NCBI RefSeq assembly: GCF_000224145.3 | Contig: NC_020170.2 | Location: 630,081 to 694,080 of the forward strand | Source of the DNA: Ciona intestinalis | Lineage: Eukaryota; Chordata; Ascidiacea; Phlebobranchia; Cionidae | Length of the DNA stretch: 64,000 nt | Direction of reading: 5' to 3' | Shown: positions 48,901 through 63,900 of the stretch, in pieces | Layout: each line of letters begins with the position of its first letter | Position numbering within the stretch: the first letter of the stretch is position 1 | Made by a program: the position numbers and the translations under genes | The notes under the pieces: model-generated | The model's input: only the letters and a program-made list of their open reading frames with translations | Database searches by the model: none | Told to the model about the DNA's origin: nothing

Positions 48901-51900
48901 ATGCCGTTGACCTGGAATAATTTATAGTGAAACAAATGTAGTGACTTCAAAACATCTTACATGTTATTAATTAGGCAACTTTTTAAGTGATTACTTCCAA
49001 AGCTAAAACGATTACCATAACATATCATTTTTTCAAGAATAAAAGAAAGACTATGAATCCAATGCAGAACAGCAGAGTGTCTAAGATTCTATATCTCTGG
49101 TTTTTACATAAAAAATATCAAATTTTGATATTAAAAAAAGTAGTTTTTAACACAGATATTTGTAATTATAATCATGACAGAAAATGAACCAGTTTAGTTA
49201 CATGGGGTTGGTCTTGTATTCAAGTCGAACATGAAATTCTTTGGAGCATTCATTGACTGCTGAACCACATCCAACATTAATCTAACAAATTAAGAAATGT
49301 TATACAAGTAAAATACAAATTTAGTGCTTGAAAATACTGGTGTATTCTGTTACTACTTCTGCTACCAGGCATAAATAATCTTTCAACGGCTTATCTGGTA
49401 AAAAACATAGCAAATTTCAGGGAATGATGAAGTCTTGCTGTATGGCGAATGAAATGTCGGAAATACAGAATGTTTTTATACTAAATGAGTCTTTGAAAGA
49501 ATAAACACTGGTGTAATTGCAAAGACTAGATATAATTTTAGGTTTTAACTGTGATATGTTTCATAGATTTGGCCTGATCTAACTCTCATGTTGTTTGACT
49601 ATTCTCAATATAACAGAACTCATGTCAAGAACGCACCAAGCCAAAATTGAATACAAGGTAATACCAAAGAAATATGTGGCCAGAAAACGACAGTCGTTAT
49701 CACACGGATGTAACACCCCGTGCCAGCTTATGAGTTACCACGTATGCTACTTTGTGGGTGATTTTTTTTGGGAGGATTATTTCATACTTTTTATTGTGTA
49801 TGGCTGATAATTCGGACAACCCATTAGTGACCGCTGGGTTGGAGCAATTGCCGTTAAGTATCTTGCCCAAGGACACATACGCCCACAATGGTAGCAGTGT
49901 CAAGCCTTAATCCCATTGCCTCTGGGTTACAGGCATGAGTGCTAACAACTATGCCACGGCGCCGGATTTAACATAATTATATAACAGTTGGCCATTTTAA
50001 ATTACTGCTTTACATTACACGACATAAATCCTTATGTTATCCCCTACCTTGAACTGAATCATGTAACCAGGTGCCACAATCAACTGACGTGTAGTAAGAC
50101 TATGTTCGGCTGATATTTCATTATTTAAGTTCCAAGTCATTGAATCCGGGTTTGAACCACATAACAAGTCACCTCGTGTTCCGTGTGGATAAAAGTTAAA
50201 ACTCTCATCAGAAAGTAAACCTAATTTTTAAAATAGTTTCAATTTTAAACAATATTTTGTGTTAACTTGTTTAGATACAGTTTTTATTAACTTTTTTTTA
50301 ATACGGCAAAAATTAAAAACCCTACAGTATTTTGATAAGATATATTTAAAAACTTCTTTGAACCAAAGTTTTGCTGTGGATAATGAACATGACCAACATA
50401 AGCCCAAAATACACTAGTGTGCTTTTGAATATTGCTAATAAACTTTATCAATACAATAATCATACCTTTATTATGAACAGGTAGTACGTTTGATTCAAAG
50501 TTATATTCCAACTTTGGAGAATTGACTTCATTCCCACCAATATAAACATTCTCAATCGCCCAACCTGCTCTATCTGTTCCCATCATCACTAATCCTGAAG
50601 TAAAATAACAATTCTTTGAGTATGATAACAATGAGTATATTAATTAAAACACAAAGAGACTAAAATTAGCAGCAAAAGGACTGTTACCCACATAAACTAC
50701 TTACTAACATATACCTTACAAAGCAACAAAAATTATTATATTACCTAATGAAAATAAGCATAATAAAAATAGTATCATATATCTTCTGGAAGTTTATTTT
50801 GTGGGACAATTATTATGATTAGGGAAAATTAAATATTTCGTTAAAACATCAGTGTATAAGAAAAATTGTCCAAAGAGTTGAAATGCATTTACACAAAATC
50901 TTTAAATTGGAAAAGCAAATAAGTAACACAGACACATAAGTTATTACAAATAGATATTATGTTGCCAACTGCATAAAGTAAAAGTGTATGAACCTGTTTT
51001 GTGATCAATAATGTAAGGTTGCCACCACAACAATCGGGTTGAATTTGTACGAGCATTCAGTGGTAAGGTGATGTAGTCATAGGTTGAAGTATTGTAGGAT
51101 AGATAGTCCAATTCGTTTAGCATATGCCATGAAATACCTAATTTTATGGTGTTTTATTTAAAAAAGGGTTTAAAACTAACACCATAGTTTTGACATTGTA
51201 ATCAAAAGGCATTAGGCATAATACTGCCTGAAATAAAATCAAATTTTACAGTTTAGTTTAACACAGAGTGTCATTTACAGGAATAATATCTAAAACTTTT
51301 TATTTGAAAAGTTTCTTCAGATGCCTTTAACAGCAACAAAGGCAGACAAGCTGTAAATAATCGAAATTTCAAACTGCATATACAGTAATAACCTGTTTAA
51401 AACAAAATTTATTTTTATTATAAACTATTTTACACAAAAGTCTCAGAGCGTGACTACTTAGAACAGCTTTTGTTTTAAAACATGCAGTAGCGAATTGCCT
51501 TCCAGCTTGCTTAATTCTGATGCCCAATAAAGTTAGTTTCTTATTCAATATTTATAAGTCAAAAGTGAACCTGCGTTGGTTGAATATTGTAGCAACAAAC
51601 CATCACTTCGTTGATGGACGGGTAAACATAGTGAAGATTGATTTGTTCCTCCAATTGCAGCATGGTATTGTACAAACCTAGATATGTATACAACAAAAAC
51701 TATATCTATTTTACTGCATTTTATGACAAAGATCAGCAAAAATACACTATAATTTTATTTCAACAATTTTTATAGTTCAGCTCCAAACCTTGCATCTCTA
51801 AGGTCTAGATCTATAGTTTCTGCTTGTTTGTGTCCAGGTCCATCAAAAACAAGTGCATCACCCTCCATCAACCTACCACAGTTAACTGATGCTGCAGCAT

Positions 51901-54900
51901 TGTCCAATATATGCCATTGATCAGATGTTACATTTGAAGATGCGAAAGTATCTTTTAAATATGTCTGGAAATAAAAAAGAAAACATTTAGAAACTCAACA
52001 AAATGCTAGGTTGAAATCTTTTCTCAAAAAAAAAAATATTTTACAAAATTATAGAAAACTTTTTTAGAATGAAAAGTCATGACACTGTGCTGATAACTCT
52101 ACACACAATGCTCAATGTTGCCTTTACCTATTGTCTCCCACAATGAAATATAAAATCTTTTTTGTTATTATTTTAGTACATACTGGCAGCTGTTCTTGTA
52201 GGTAGCAGTTGGTTCCAGTGTAGCCATCATCACAGATACAATAAGGTTCTCCATTCAGTTCTTTAACACAGTCACCATGGCCAGAACAAGCTTCAGGGCA
52301 AGCTAAACCAATGTACAATCTATCAAGAGCCCAAAGTGTGTCTGATGCATACTGATGCAATCGAAAACGAATGGGCCTGAAAAAATACAAAGTTAACTCA
52401 AGTTATTTTCCACACCTTGTGTCTGCAAATGAGTTTTATTCTACACAAACATTATTTTGGAAAAATGTATATTTTTTTAGAGTGAGAAAATAAAAACAAA
52501 GCTATAAGTAAGCCTGGTAAAAATAAAACAAAGAGTAATAAAATAGTTATCAAAGAAAAAATCATTTTAAGTTAACCAACAAAATGTTTTTACTAAATTG
52601 TCTTACCTTCTACCCCCAAAAAATTTCATTTTGATTTTGAATTTGGAGAATAAATACATAAAGCAAGAATGCTTAAAACATATAAACCAAACCTTGCCAA
52701 TAATTTACTGCTCAACCAAATTGTTTTCCGTCTCCAGTTTTGACTCGCAAAATGTACAGTCGGCTGAGTCATCTCCTTTCCAAAGCAATCGATGTCAGAT
52801 GGAAGGCATTGTGGTGTCACGTATTGCCAACTATCACCAAAGTCAGTTGAATATTGAACATGAACAGGTTGGTGGGATTGTTTGGTAGTTCCACACATGA
52901 CTACAATCTGTATGAAATATTATGAAATGTCTTTTCGTCCAAAGTATCTCTAAATCTTTGCTACCGTATTCAGAGAGACAACTGAAGTTGTAACTATTAT
53001 TTAATAGTATTATTTGTTTGTAGTGTAGGGATACTTTTTTAAATGGTAGAAAGTTAAAAGTTTAAATATGAGGTTCAAAAGCAGTACTTTATCATGAAAA
53101 CTGACATTTTAACACAATATTTTCCAATGTTTTTGTGTTTCAAAACAGCTTTTAGAATTTGATATTAAGATTTTTTAACCTGTTAGCAACAATTCATATG
53201 AGCTTACAAATGTATCTCATGGTAATGCCAAAGTATAACATCTGTATTAATCTGTGTGGCAAATTTAGTAGACTTATCCACAAACACACATACTACAATC
53301 TTAAACCATATTTCCTATAAACTACATACTTGGTACTGAATGAAACAAAGACATTACAAATACTCAACGCACTGTATACTGCAGAATGTATCCAGTTTCT
53401 GCCACAAAATCTTTTGTCCCAACAGACACCGGCAACCCAGTATTGTCACCGGCTCTTATAACATTCATTCTACCACAGAAGTTAGATGGATATGTGTTGT
53501 CATAAAACTGCCACATATCCTTGTCATCTCTGTCAACTACAAACATTAAATTAAAAATTTAATAAAAACCTTACGTAAAAGGTGATTTTAAAACATTTTT
53601 TGCTATAAAGAGCATGAATGTGGTTGCTTACGGTAGAGCCCTGCAGGTCTGACATTGTAATTATGAATCGTGAATGCATCGCTTAACATTTTCCTGAAAC
53701 AAATAATTTATTCATAATATATGTAAATGTGTGGGTAAATATTTTTTATAAAACCCAGTTTGGATAACCTGTTATTGACTTAGATTAATGCAATTTGATT
53801 ACGATTATCGGTACTGTGGCACAGTGGATACATTGGTCACCTCACAAACCAAGCGAATGTATTGTGAATGTAACTTACTTTATCCTCGCGTGGCCGGAAA
53901 ACGACAGTCGTTATCACACGGGTTTAACACCTCGTGCCAGCTTACGAGTTACCATGTATGTTACTTTGTGGGTGATTATTTTTTTTGGATTTTTTTCATT
54001 TTTTTTTATGTATGGCTGATAATTTGGACAACCCATTAGTGACCACTGGGTTGGAGCAATTGTCGTTAAGCGTCTTGCTCAAGGACGCATACGCCCACAA
54101 TGGTAGCAGCGACGAGCAGGCGCGCTAACCACTACGCCACGGCGCCGGACAAAAGCAATCTACAATTTCCTTGTCAACTTATAAGCAGGCATGGGGTGTG
54201 TGAAATGAAATAACCATATTATAATGGTTGTTGTTTACTGCATACAACGATAAAATAATACAAAAAGTCATGTCAAAGAAACAAATGGCCATAAATAAGG
54301 TTACATTTGATTGGCAAGCAATTTCGGCAATGACTAAATAATCTATATTTTGTAGCCAGCTACTAAAATTCTAAGTTTGCCTTTTCTAAAGACAAAAAAT
54401 GGTAGCTTGTATAACCAAGCTTAGTGAAATAAGCCTCACATCTATGTAACAAGTGCATTGTTCAAGAAAAATCTATCTTTCAAATCTAAAGTTACACTTA
54501 CTCTTCACGTTTTCCACCGATGAATAAATTATCGATGGCCCAATCATCAGCGCCGGATGCAGTGAACGAAGGTTGCCACCATCGAATTTGAACTCCAACT
54601 CCACGAGATTCTCTCGGTAACATTATGTTCACAAACCTGTGGTTTATAAATGTAGAAATCGTAAGTATAACATCGATGTCTTCTTATATAACTTTGTGTA
54701 GCTATGAATCATGACTTGTATTAAAATGTGATATGGCTCTTTTAAACATCAAGAATTCACATTTATGTAATTAATACACTTCATGATCACCAGTGAGGTA
54801 TAACATATGTGTTGTTGTATGCAAGTGCCATGTTCATTATACACCTTATACCCACTTAAGTATTTATAATAAATTGAATCTTATTTTATATGCACAATAT

Positions 54901-57900
54901 ACATATAGAACATGCAAAGTTTATAAAACACATATCACAAACCTATAGACATTAACATATGGGAGAAACAAATACATAGAGTTAAAAGTGAAATTTATCC
55001 TATATTTATGAGTGAGGTCTTATGTCCATGCCATAACCTGAGATTTATGCGCAGTTTACATTGGTAAAAAACAGTTATCCCAAACCTTGATTCTTCATTG
55101 TTTCCATCATTATAAAGTTCAAACAACGCGTTCCAGGTGATTCCTCCATTTCGTGAATAGTCAATCATGACACCAGTATCACGATTCACGGGATTCCCAG
55201 GATTCGTATTGCATGAAAAGCGGAAGTTGAACTGAACAAAGTCGGCATCTGTGGTGTCTAATGGAACCGTGGTAAGCTTCCTGGAGCAACCCTGATCATC
55301 AACATTGATTAATTAGATAAAGCAGAATAAACAACATAAATATCGCATTTAACATTTTATGCAGTGGAAGGTTAAACCTATTTAGACCCAATTCTTTGAA
55401 GAAATCCTGCATCCCACGTTTTTACTTAGAAAAGCATGTGTCAAAACTTAAAAGGAAGCTTGTGATGTTACATGACTTCATTTAAAATCCCACACAGTCC
55501 CACAATTTTAAGAACTCCTGGTATACCAGTATAAAAATATGTTTAGGAAGCAAATCTTATTTATAAAAAATTACGAGCATAGTTTTAAAACATTTATGTT
55601 ACTCCTGTAAAATGGAGAGCAGTTTCGAATCCCAGATCTCCGCACACATCATCTATCACCCCTCCCACTACTGTAGCATACATGGAGTCATCCTCATCCC
55701 AATGAGATGTTTCAAATATATCTTTCACCTCAGTTGGAAGGAAAGTGGTGAGAATTTCACATCGATCGCCTTTCCACTCATCATCACAACTATATCAAGA
55801 AATCACATGTAATCTAAATGTTCAATCTTATAATATGTTTTTCAAAGATTAATCTGTTGTTGCAGCACACTAAGGTGGCATTTATTAAAAACCACATTCG
55901 TCAGGCAAAGCTTCATTACCATTAAGCTACAATGTCATACAATACTGGTTCTGAAAACTTTTTGTTGGGAACTTTGAAACAGTTTTCTGAGCTTTATACT
56001 AACTATCTTTAGACAGAGATGTTGTTTAAAAAACCTTCGGAACATCTAAACGATGCAACAGAGCTTTACAACTTAGTATTAAAACTACTTCTTTTCTTTT
56101 CACACCAATCGAACTTACATGCATTTGTGTTGGTGGCATCTTCCATGACCACTACATGCTCCAGGGCAGGAACTACCAATATAAACATCATCAATCGACC
56201 ATTTGTTAACAGAAGATGAATCTATGAGTTGAATCCAACGAAATCTTGTTGATTGTGACCAAGTATGTTCTGAAAAAACAATGTATTCAGTTTCAACATC
56301 AGTTTTTGATAAATAAGCTTTAATATGTATAAAACAGCTTATAGTTTGGAGTATAATGCATGTAATGAAGTTTTAAAGTCTATTTAATCTAAAAAAATAT
56401 GATAAACTTATTTATTTCTTTTTCTAAGGAAATAAATATAAAAAAATTAAACAAAACATCATATTATAAAACCTCTTAAAGGAATAATGACACGTTGAGA
56501 ATTGTTGTTTTTGTTGGAAAATTCATCCGACAAGAAAAGTGAATCAGGATAAGTAAAGACGCATCGTGTGTTGATGGAATTACATGATGAGACCACAGGT
56601 TGCCACGTGTGGCCGAGATCTTTTGAATATTCAAAAACCAGGTCTGGATAAAACATATTCCAACTAAAGAATTAAGCGTTTAAATATATTTACCTTTTAA
56701 TAAACACTCATGCATTATTATACTTTAGGTTAATTTATTCTGTCTTAGAACCCTGTTAAGTCTCTATGCACTTTCTTCCTATTCAAAGTCTAATTTGGAA
56801 CTAATTAAATATAAATGGCTCATTGTTTGTCTGCTAGAAGCGACCAGGCCCTTTTGAAACAGTAAATGTAAAGATGTTTTACCGTGTTTTACAAACTGGC
56901 GTTTTGTTGCTATATTCCGCTTATTACAATATTTTCTATTTTCTTTGTTTTTACTACTATAATTAAAGAAACGAATAACAGTCAATATTTTAATATTAAA
57001 CTACTATTAGTATTATTCTATGTCACAGACATACACTAACATTAACTAAAATTTAAAATCACTAAACTCGAACAACATGCATACTATACTGAGTTAACAT
57101 ATTATACAGGAATTTCTTCACTTTTTAATGAATTTCCTTGACAATACCTTAGATTTAGTTATATTTCATTGGAAAATTTATGATTTTTTACACCCTTAAT
57201 ATACTTTACTCTCCAAATAGGAATGCTCATCATCAGTTTAAAATATCTGATATATAACAACACAAACACTCAAGCATACAAATAGTTAAAATCCAAACAA
57301 CTTACCATGACAAACAGCATTCTGTTTACCGCAATCAGATGACAAATAAAACTGAATAAATGAACCCGAGTTAACTTTCACACCATTAGTAACAATCCAG
57401 CTTTTGCCACAATTTATTCTACTGTATCTATCTCCCCCAATAGAAACACAATTTTCATTGCAACAATCGGCCAATTGAATTGCAGAAGATGCCATCTCCA
57501 ACCAATAGAGAGGATTTGGTCTGGTAAGTGGTAGAGTAACAGTATGATAATGACACAACTCAAAGCGATAGAATAGGGCCTTATAATACACCATATACAA
57601 TGGCTTCATAACTTATCTGTGCTTACAAGTTGACAGGTGTGCATATAAAAAATGGGTGTTCCAAGCTGTGTAGCATGTTAAATATAAAACATAGGTTAGG
57701 CCTCAGAGCTATATGTTTTGACTTACACAACATGTGCAACAATATAAAGCAGCTCAAAATGCCATATTTATTCTTTGTTGGGATGTTATCATATCATAAA
57801 CTTGTTTTCTTTTGTAACAATAACAAAACTTATATTTATTTAAAACACTAAATGACTAAAGTAGTGAAAAATGTTATGTTACTATCTTCTTAATACATTA

Positions 57901-60900
57901 TTGCATCATTCATACTTTCCAGTTGTGCGTTGAAACCAATCTCAACACGCACACACTGAACTTACTGATTAAAATCTTCATCCAATTCCTTTAGTGTTTC
58001 ACCAATGATGATATGATCAATAGACCAATCATAAATATGATTCCCATCAACACTTGGTTGCCACCATTTAAACATGGTTGCATTAGATTGGGCATCCTCT
58101 GGAATCATCAGGGCTACATATTGTGTCTATTCATAAAACATTATATTCAGATAAATCAGTTACTTTATCTGTGCATATAAAACACAATCTGACCAGTGGT
58201 AAAAAGCCAAAACGCAACCCCTAACGCTTTTAATGTTTTTTAAGAACTGGTAACATTTTAAAATTAAAGTGTTCCCTTTTCAAGATTAATGTCTATCTAT
58301 AGGTGACTACTGGTTTAAAAATTGTCTTTTAATTTCGACAAGATATATTTCAAGCTTATTTTGAATTATTTATGTATAAAAGTAAGTGTATTTTTTACAT
58401 CATGGTCCGAACACCACCTACAAGTGCAAGTGTTTTTACCTGTAATTTTAACATTATCGCATTGCAACAAAACAGAGAATTTGAGTTGCCTCATTTAAAA
58501 AATTATAAACAGCTACCAATTAAAATGCCCAAAAATGGAATCGATATTTCTCATTAAAATCACAAAATTTAACCCAAGTGAAAAACCACTAATGCTCAAC
58601 ACAGTTCTTTTACCTCTGCTGCAAATGTTGACTGAAATGAAAAAGTTTCAAAACTTTTCCAACTTAAACCACCATCAATTGAATATTGTAGGAGAACAAA
58701 TTGTGAGGAAATTCGTTCTGTAAATACTAAAGTATTTAGTTTTAAGTTCTTAAAATTTGTGTTGGGTTTGTTACCTTCTACAGCAAAGCTTGGTTGTAAG
58801 TTTAATCGCAGGTAAAATTGTATAAACCTAATGAGAAATAAAAATAAATAATTAAAGTTATCATTATGCAAATATATTATATTTCTGGGCCTGGAAAGAA
58901 ATAAAGAAGAAGTTATTCGAAACTTAAAAAATAGGAAAACAGTAAAATGAAAAATAAAATATAGAAAAAATATATAAATTTGTTTTTAAAAAAGTGTGGC
59001 TGCTTCTTAAAAAAATGCTACAAAGAAATCAAAATATAAGTGCCTTAAAAGTTCAATAACTACAGTGGTGGATCCTAACCACTTACGAAGACTTCCTGGT
59101 ATCCAAGTAACCAGTTATAAGTTGTCGGTCACCACTTCGATTCATCAGAAAACTTTTGCCAACAAAAACGCTCCAATCACATGACGCAGGGTTAGGAGCA
59201 GGGGAACCACCAGATACAGCTGACCACAAATTGTTTGGAATTGATGAGGAATCTAAGGATTTGTTTACTGGTGATTGTAAATATGATGTTCTGCATATAA
59301 CTAATGACTGACTAAGACTGAACTGGAGGCACATTGGTTAAAGCGAGTTAGCAAATCCCAGGTTTAAAGCCTAATGTTGTTATATTTGTGAATATACATA
59401 TGCTTGGTTAAACCATTACCAGTAATTTCTTCAATTCTTGATAACTTGTAAGCAGGTAATTTGAAAATATAAATTCTATCTAAATAAAAACTATGAGTTG
59501 AACCACCAAGCACTGCACCGGCGCTGTGGCAAAGTGGTTAGCGCGCCTGTCTGTAACCTAGAAGGTATGGATTTAAGGCTAGTCGCTGCTACCATTATAG
59601 TAACTGCCAACTCTTACATTCATTTATTAAATAGATTACATTTATTCATTCTACAATAAAATTGCATTCTAAAACCTACCTGACCATTCAAAATCCTCAT
59701 AAAAAAACGTTGGATAACTATCATTGCAGCAAGCAAATGCATAGAAACTCCCATCATGACAACTGTGAAGGTTTTGGTTTGTTTTACAAAAAGTTTCCTT
59801 TCCACAAGCTTCCCCAACACCAGGTCCGATGTAAACATTGTCAAGCGACCAGGGCGTTGCTTCTAGCGCCTCCTGGTGACTGCTATGGAATCCTTGGAAC
59901 CAGCGGAACCTCACTGCATCGAGGCTAGAATGTGTAATTGAATGGGCACAGATTGAACATACAAACGTATATTGAATAAATGTATGTTTAGGATTTAAAA
60001 TCAAACAAATATATATTTTTTATTGCACAATATAAACCTGCATATACCTTATGTAAAGCTAACTATCTTAGCAGTAAACGAATGTCACAATATCACTTAA
60101 TTTGGATATAGAACAATACCAGCTATTATGCTATGTTAGTATTCTACTAATACACATTAAACTAAAAAATCTTATGATAGTAGACAATGCATTCAATGAA
60201 GTCCAAGTACAAGCAGTGGAATGTGACATTTCTATCAACAATAGTTTTCCCACCACCCTTACCTGCATATGTTTGGCAAATGCTTAAGAGAAATAATAAT
60301 ATTTTGATAATGATTGAGATATCCTGTGTAGTAAACAGATGAAGGATGATCACTGAATGAACAATGAGCATTGATGTCACGTCCATCACAATATGGTTGA
60401 ACAAGATCCCACGTTTGACCATTATCTGTTGAATACTCAAAACGAACAAACTGCTCAGAGGACCCTTCAGTGTCACATCCCACCGCGATCTAAATATTGA
60501 CAATGGTCATCATGGGTTGTCACATGTTTACTTTTTGCATAGTATGTATATGGACCACATATTTCACTTTGTGGGTCATTGCTTTGTTTTGTATATAACA
60601 GAAAATTTGGACAACCCAAAATGACAAATGGGCCAGTGCAGTTAGCATTAAGTCTCTTTACCACAGACACACACACTCACAGCTGTTCAACCATTGTGAG
60701 GTTGAATTTATGTAAATATAATTGTTGTGATGTAGCACCATCTATGTCCTCAGCAAAACCTACATAAGTATTATGGTTATTTACCTTAAACATGACAAGA
60801 TAATCAGACGAGGTAAAACAAAGATCTCTTGTTGTCACTGAAGTTTCACCCAATGTTTGATTGAACAACAAAGAAGACGATGAAATATCTGGAGATCTAA

Positions 60901-63900
60901 GTATAAACATATATTTTGGTATGAATAGTTAGGTGTTTTGTAAGAATGAATGAATGAATGAATGTAACTTACTTTATCCTCGCGTGGCTGGAAAACGACA
61001 GTCGTTATAACACGGGTTTAACACCTCGTGCCAGCTTACGAGTTACCATGTATGTTACTTNNNNNNNNNNNNNNNNNNNNNNNNNNNNNNNNNNNNNNNN
61101 NNNNNNNNNNCCGTTAAGTGTCTTGCCCAAGGACACATACGCCAACAATGGTAGCAGTGTCGAGCCTTGAACCCATCACCTATTGGTTACAGGCAGGCGC
61201 GCTAACCACTATACCACGGCGCCGGTAGATATTCAATATTTAAGGTTCACTGAAGTAAATGGGGTTAGAATTGTTTGATTTTGTAAAATATTTGTTGCAA
61301 ATACCAATTACCATAAAGCTTAAAATTTGAATAATTGGTAAAACTAGAAACTTATTTAATACTGTTAGTTATATTTGCAAAACAATTAAAACAAGTATAT
61401 ACTTTGCAACCAATACCACACTGTTCAAGAAACTTACAATATATTTGTACAATAGGATCCCAGCTTCCCACCAGAGTTAAACGCCCAATTTGAGTTATTT
61501 AAAATATTGAAGTCATCGGTGAGAAGATAGTTGTTGCAACTTTCCATTTGACCTCCAATTATTAAATTATCAATTGCCCAACTACTTTCATTCTCATCTA
61601 AAAAAAGATTACATAAATTTTAATCTTTACAAGATAATGATTTTAACTCGCATTGAAAACCTTTTTATGTGTTTAAATGTTTTTTTTTTATGTAAATACA
61701 GACCACAGTTAGTACAATTTACTTTAGAAAAAGATTTGTTTTAATATTAATGTGTGTTAAGTAAACAAAATAAACACATACAACCAAAGAACATAAGAAT
61801 ATTCTTTCAACAAACAGAAGTAAGCCTACATTTGAATAACACGAATACAATAAATTCTGCCACAAAACAAAAAGGTATGGAAATCAGCATCACATCCTCT
61901 AAATTAGTGAAAAAATAACTAGTAGTAAACAAATGGTCTGTATATAAAACTTAATAAGACAACAAATAATGACAAATATGGTAACAGTTAGTCTTATTAT
62001 TAAAACGTCATAAATAAATTAACCACCTATTGTAATATCACCACTCCATAACTTGAACATGGTATCCTCATGTTGAAATTGAACAGGAAGCATAACGTTT
62101 ACAAATTTCCGATCAGGCAATAATAAAGCATCAACTTGATGAATTGTTGTCCATGTTATCCCATTGTTTATACTTGCTTGTACAATCACATCATTTATTG
62201 GCTGAATTGCTGCTAATAGTAATAACAATTTAAAGAATTTTGTTTTAGCATTATGAGTTGTATTGTGTTTATATATGCTTGTGTACGTTTTGTTTATTGC
62301 ATTAAAAAACTACATATAGGTGTTGTAATAACTGATAAAACCTTTGTTAAAATTGTTACTCTAATTAAAAACTTAATACAAAAATGATGCAGGTAGTTTG
62401 ATAGAAAGCCCAAATTCAATATCCAAACCTATAAAACAATACAGATATTGAAAACATTAACATGTGTACCCTGCCATTTGTGTATTATTGGTAGGCTATT
62501 AGTAATTTAGTGCATTTATTGTTTTTACTTCTACAAGTAAGTTGTGTAAGGCATAAAATTAACAGGGTAGTTATAGTTTAATAAGAAAGAGTCAACAACT
62601 TGAACAGGTTGCATATTGTATAAGTTGCATAGTTTGAGTGTAAACTTTATTCTGCTTTTACTTGAAATCATAACTGGATTCACATTATAGAATATTTGCT
62701 AACAGTGATTTGCACTTGTTATAACTAAAGTGTTCAAACATACTTTTTGAATATTGTTAGTAAAAAATATATGTTTCTATACTACAACTATTAATAATTA
62801 CAATACTATAAAATAATGAGTTACATAATCATTGAAATAGACTCACCATCACCTTGATATGTGAGGTAGAACTGCAAAAACGTTGCTTCTGTTGTGTTCA
62901 TTGGAACAGTTTGTAGCAAACGAATACCAGGTTTTGAAAACTGAATATTTTCACCTTGGCTGATAATTCCCACAGATGTGATGTCATCAATGTTCATTTC
63001 TTTATTTCCAATCACCATGGAATATTTACCTAAAGGTTGGATAAAATTGAGTTACAACATTACTTATATATCCTTAAGTGACATGGTAACTTTTTTTTAT
63101 ATAAGATTTTTTTTTACATCAGGACCGCATGCACCTTGGGCTTAGGTCATCACTTTGTGGGTGATTGTTTTTTCAACCATCGGTGATTGTTAATGTAATG
63201 CAATTACAGTAGTTTTATTTTTAAATCGACATACACCCACAACAGCAGCAGTATCACAATTCAAGCTTGTGACCTCCAGTTACAAGGTTTGCACTTTAAC
63301 CTCTGACCTACGTTGTTAGGGGGAAGGGAGGAATTTTGCTGTCTTTTAAAAAATATATTCATTGCATTTAAGTTCGATTACTTGATGTACAGTAATTACC
63401 TTCAGCTGACCATGGTAGATTAAAATCATCTTTTAAATAAGAGGGAAGTTTTGTGCTTGGTTGGCAGTGGGGTAACAAGTCATAACCATGATCGCACCTA
63501 AACAAAACAATCAGATTTATTCGTATATGTGGGCAAATACCTTTACTAAAGTATCCTTGTATTGATAAAGTACTATGTTACACAGATAGTAAAACATATA
63601 TAATGTTTTAGTTTCGTATTAGCTAGATTAAACATTCCAAGGACATTTAACTGAGGGATCGGATATATATGCATGTTATTCACTAAAAAAAGTGGAATAA
63701 ATACGAATATTCCTAATTGATACTGCTGTAAATAAAGTAAAGACTTACCTACAAACATCTACATTCGAAGCAGTTGGTTCACAATATCCATGTCCACTGC
63801 ACATCCATGGACAACCATTCCCCAAATAAACATTATCAAGTTTCCACTGACATGTTGGATCAACAGAAGCTTCAGCCCACCTGAATCTTACTTCTGTGAG

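Larger units (their letters stand above)
45948..50594 (-). other. RELN: Reelin repeat 8 and C-terminal region
   Basis: Exons 50594-50466 (GWAIENVYIGG), 50220-50048, 49281-49202, 48911-48753, 48056-47899 (EGF CPDMCMGHGKC, CVCDLGYR), 47475-47238, 46884-46683, 46425-46331, 46047-45948. The last exon encodes a 32-residue tail rich in Arg, Lys and His, the counterpart of the conserved basic C-terminal region of vertebrate reelin, though the residue order differs. Confidence 0.88.
57966..61598 (-). other. RELN: Reelin repeat 5, with a non-canonical EGF-position exon
   Basis: Exons 61598-61437, 60897-60787, 60489-60263, 59924-59680, 59290-59087, 58827-58614, 58126-57966. The A subdomain ends RFRWFQG and SLDNVYIGPG, as expected. 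The EGF slot then reads GEACGKETFC, SCHDGSFYAF, ACCNDSYPTF and lacks the GHG(x)C core seen in repeats 4, 6, 7 and 8. The B subdomain resumes normally (CDWSVFVGKSF, LLQYSIDGGLSW, FKWWQPS, DWSIDHIIIG). Confidence 0.85.
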
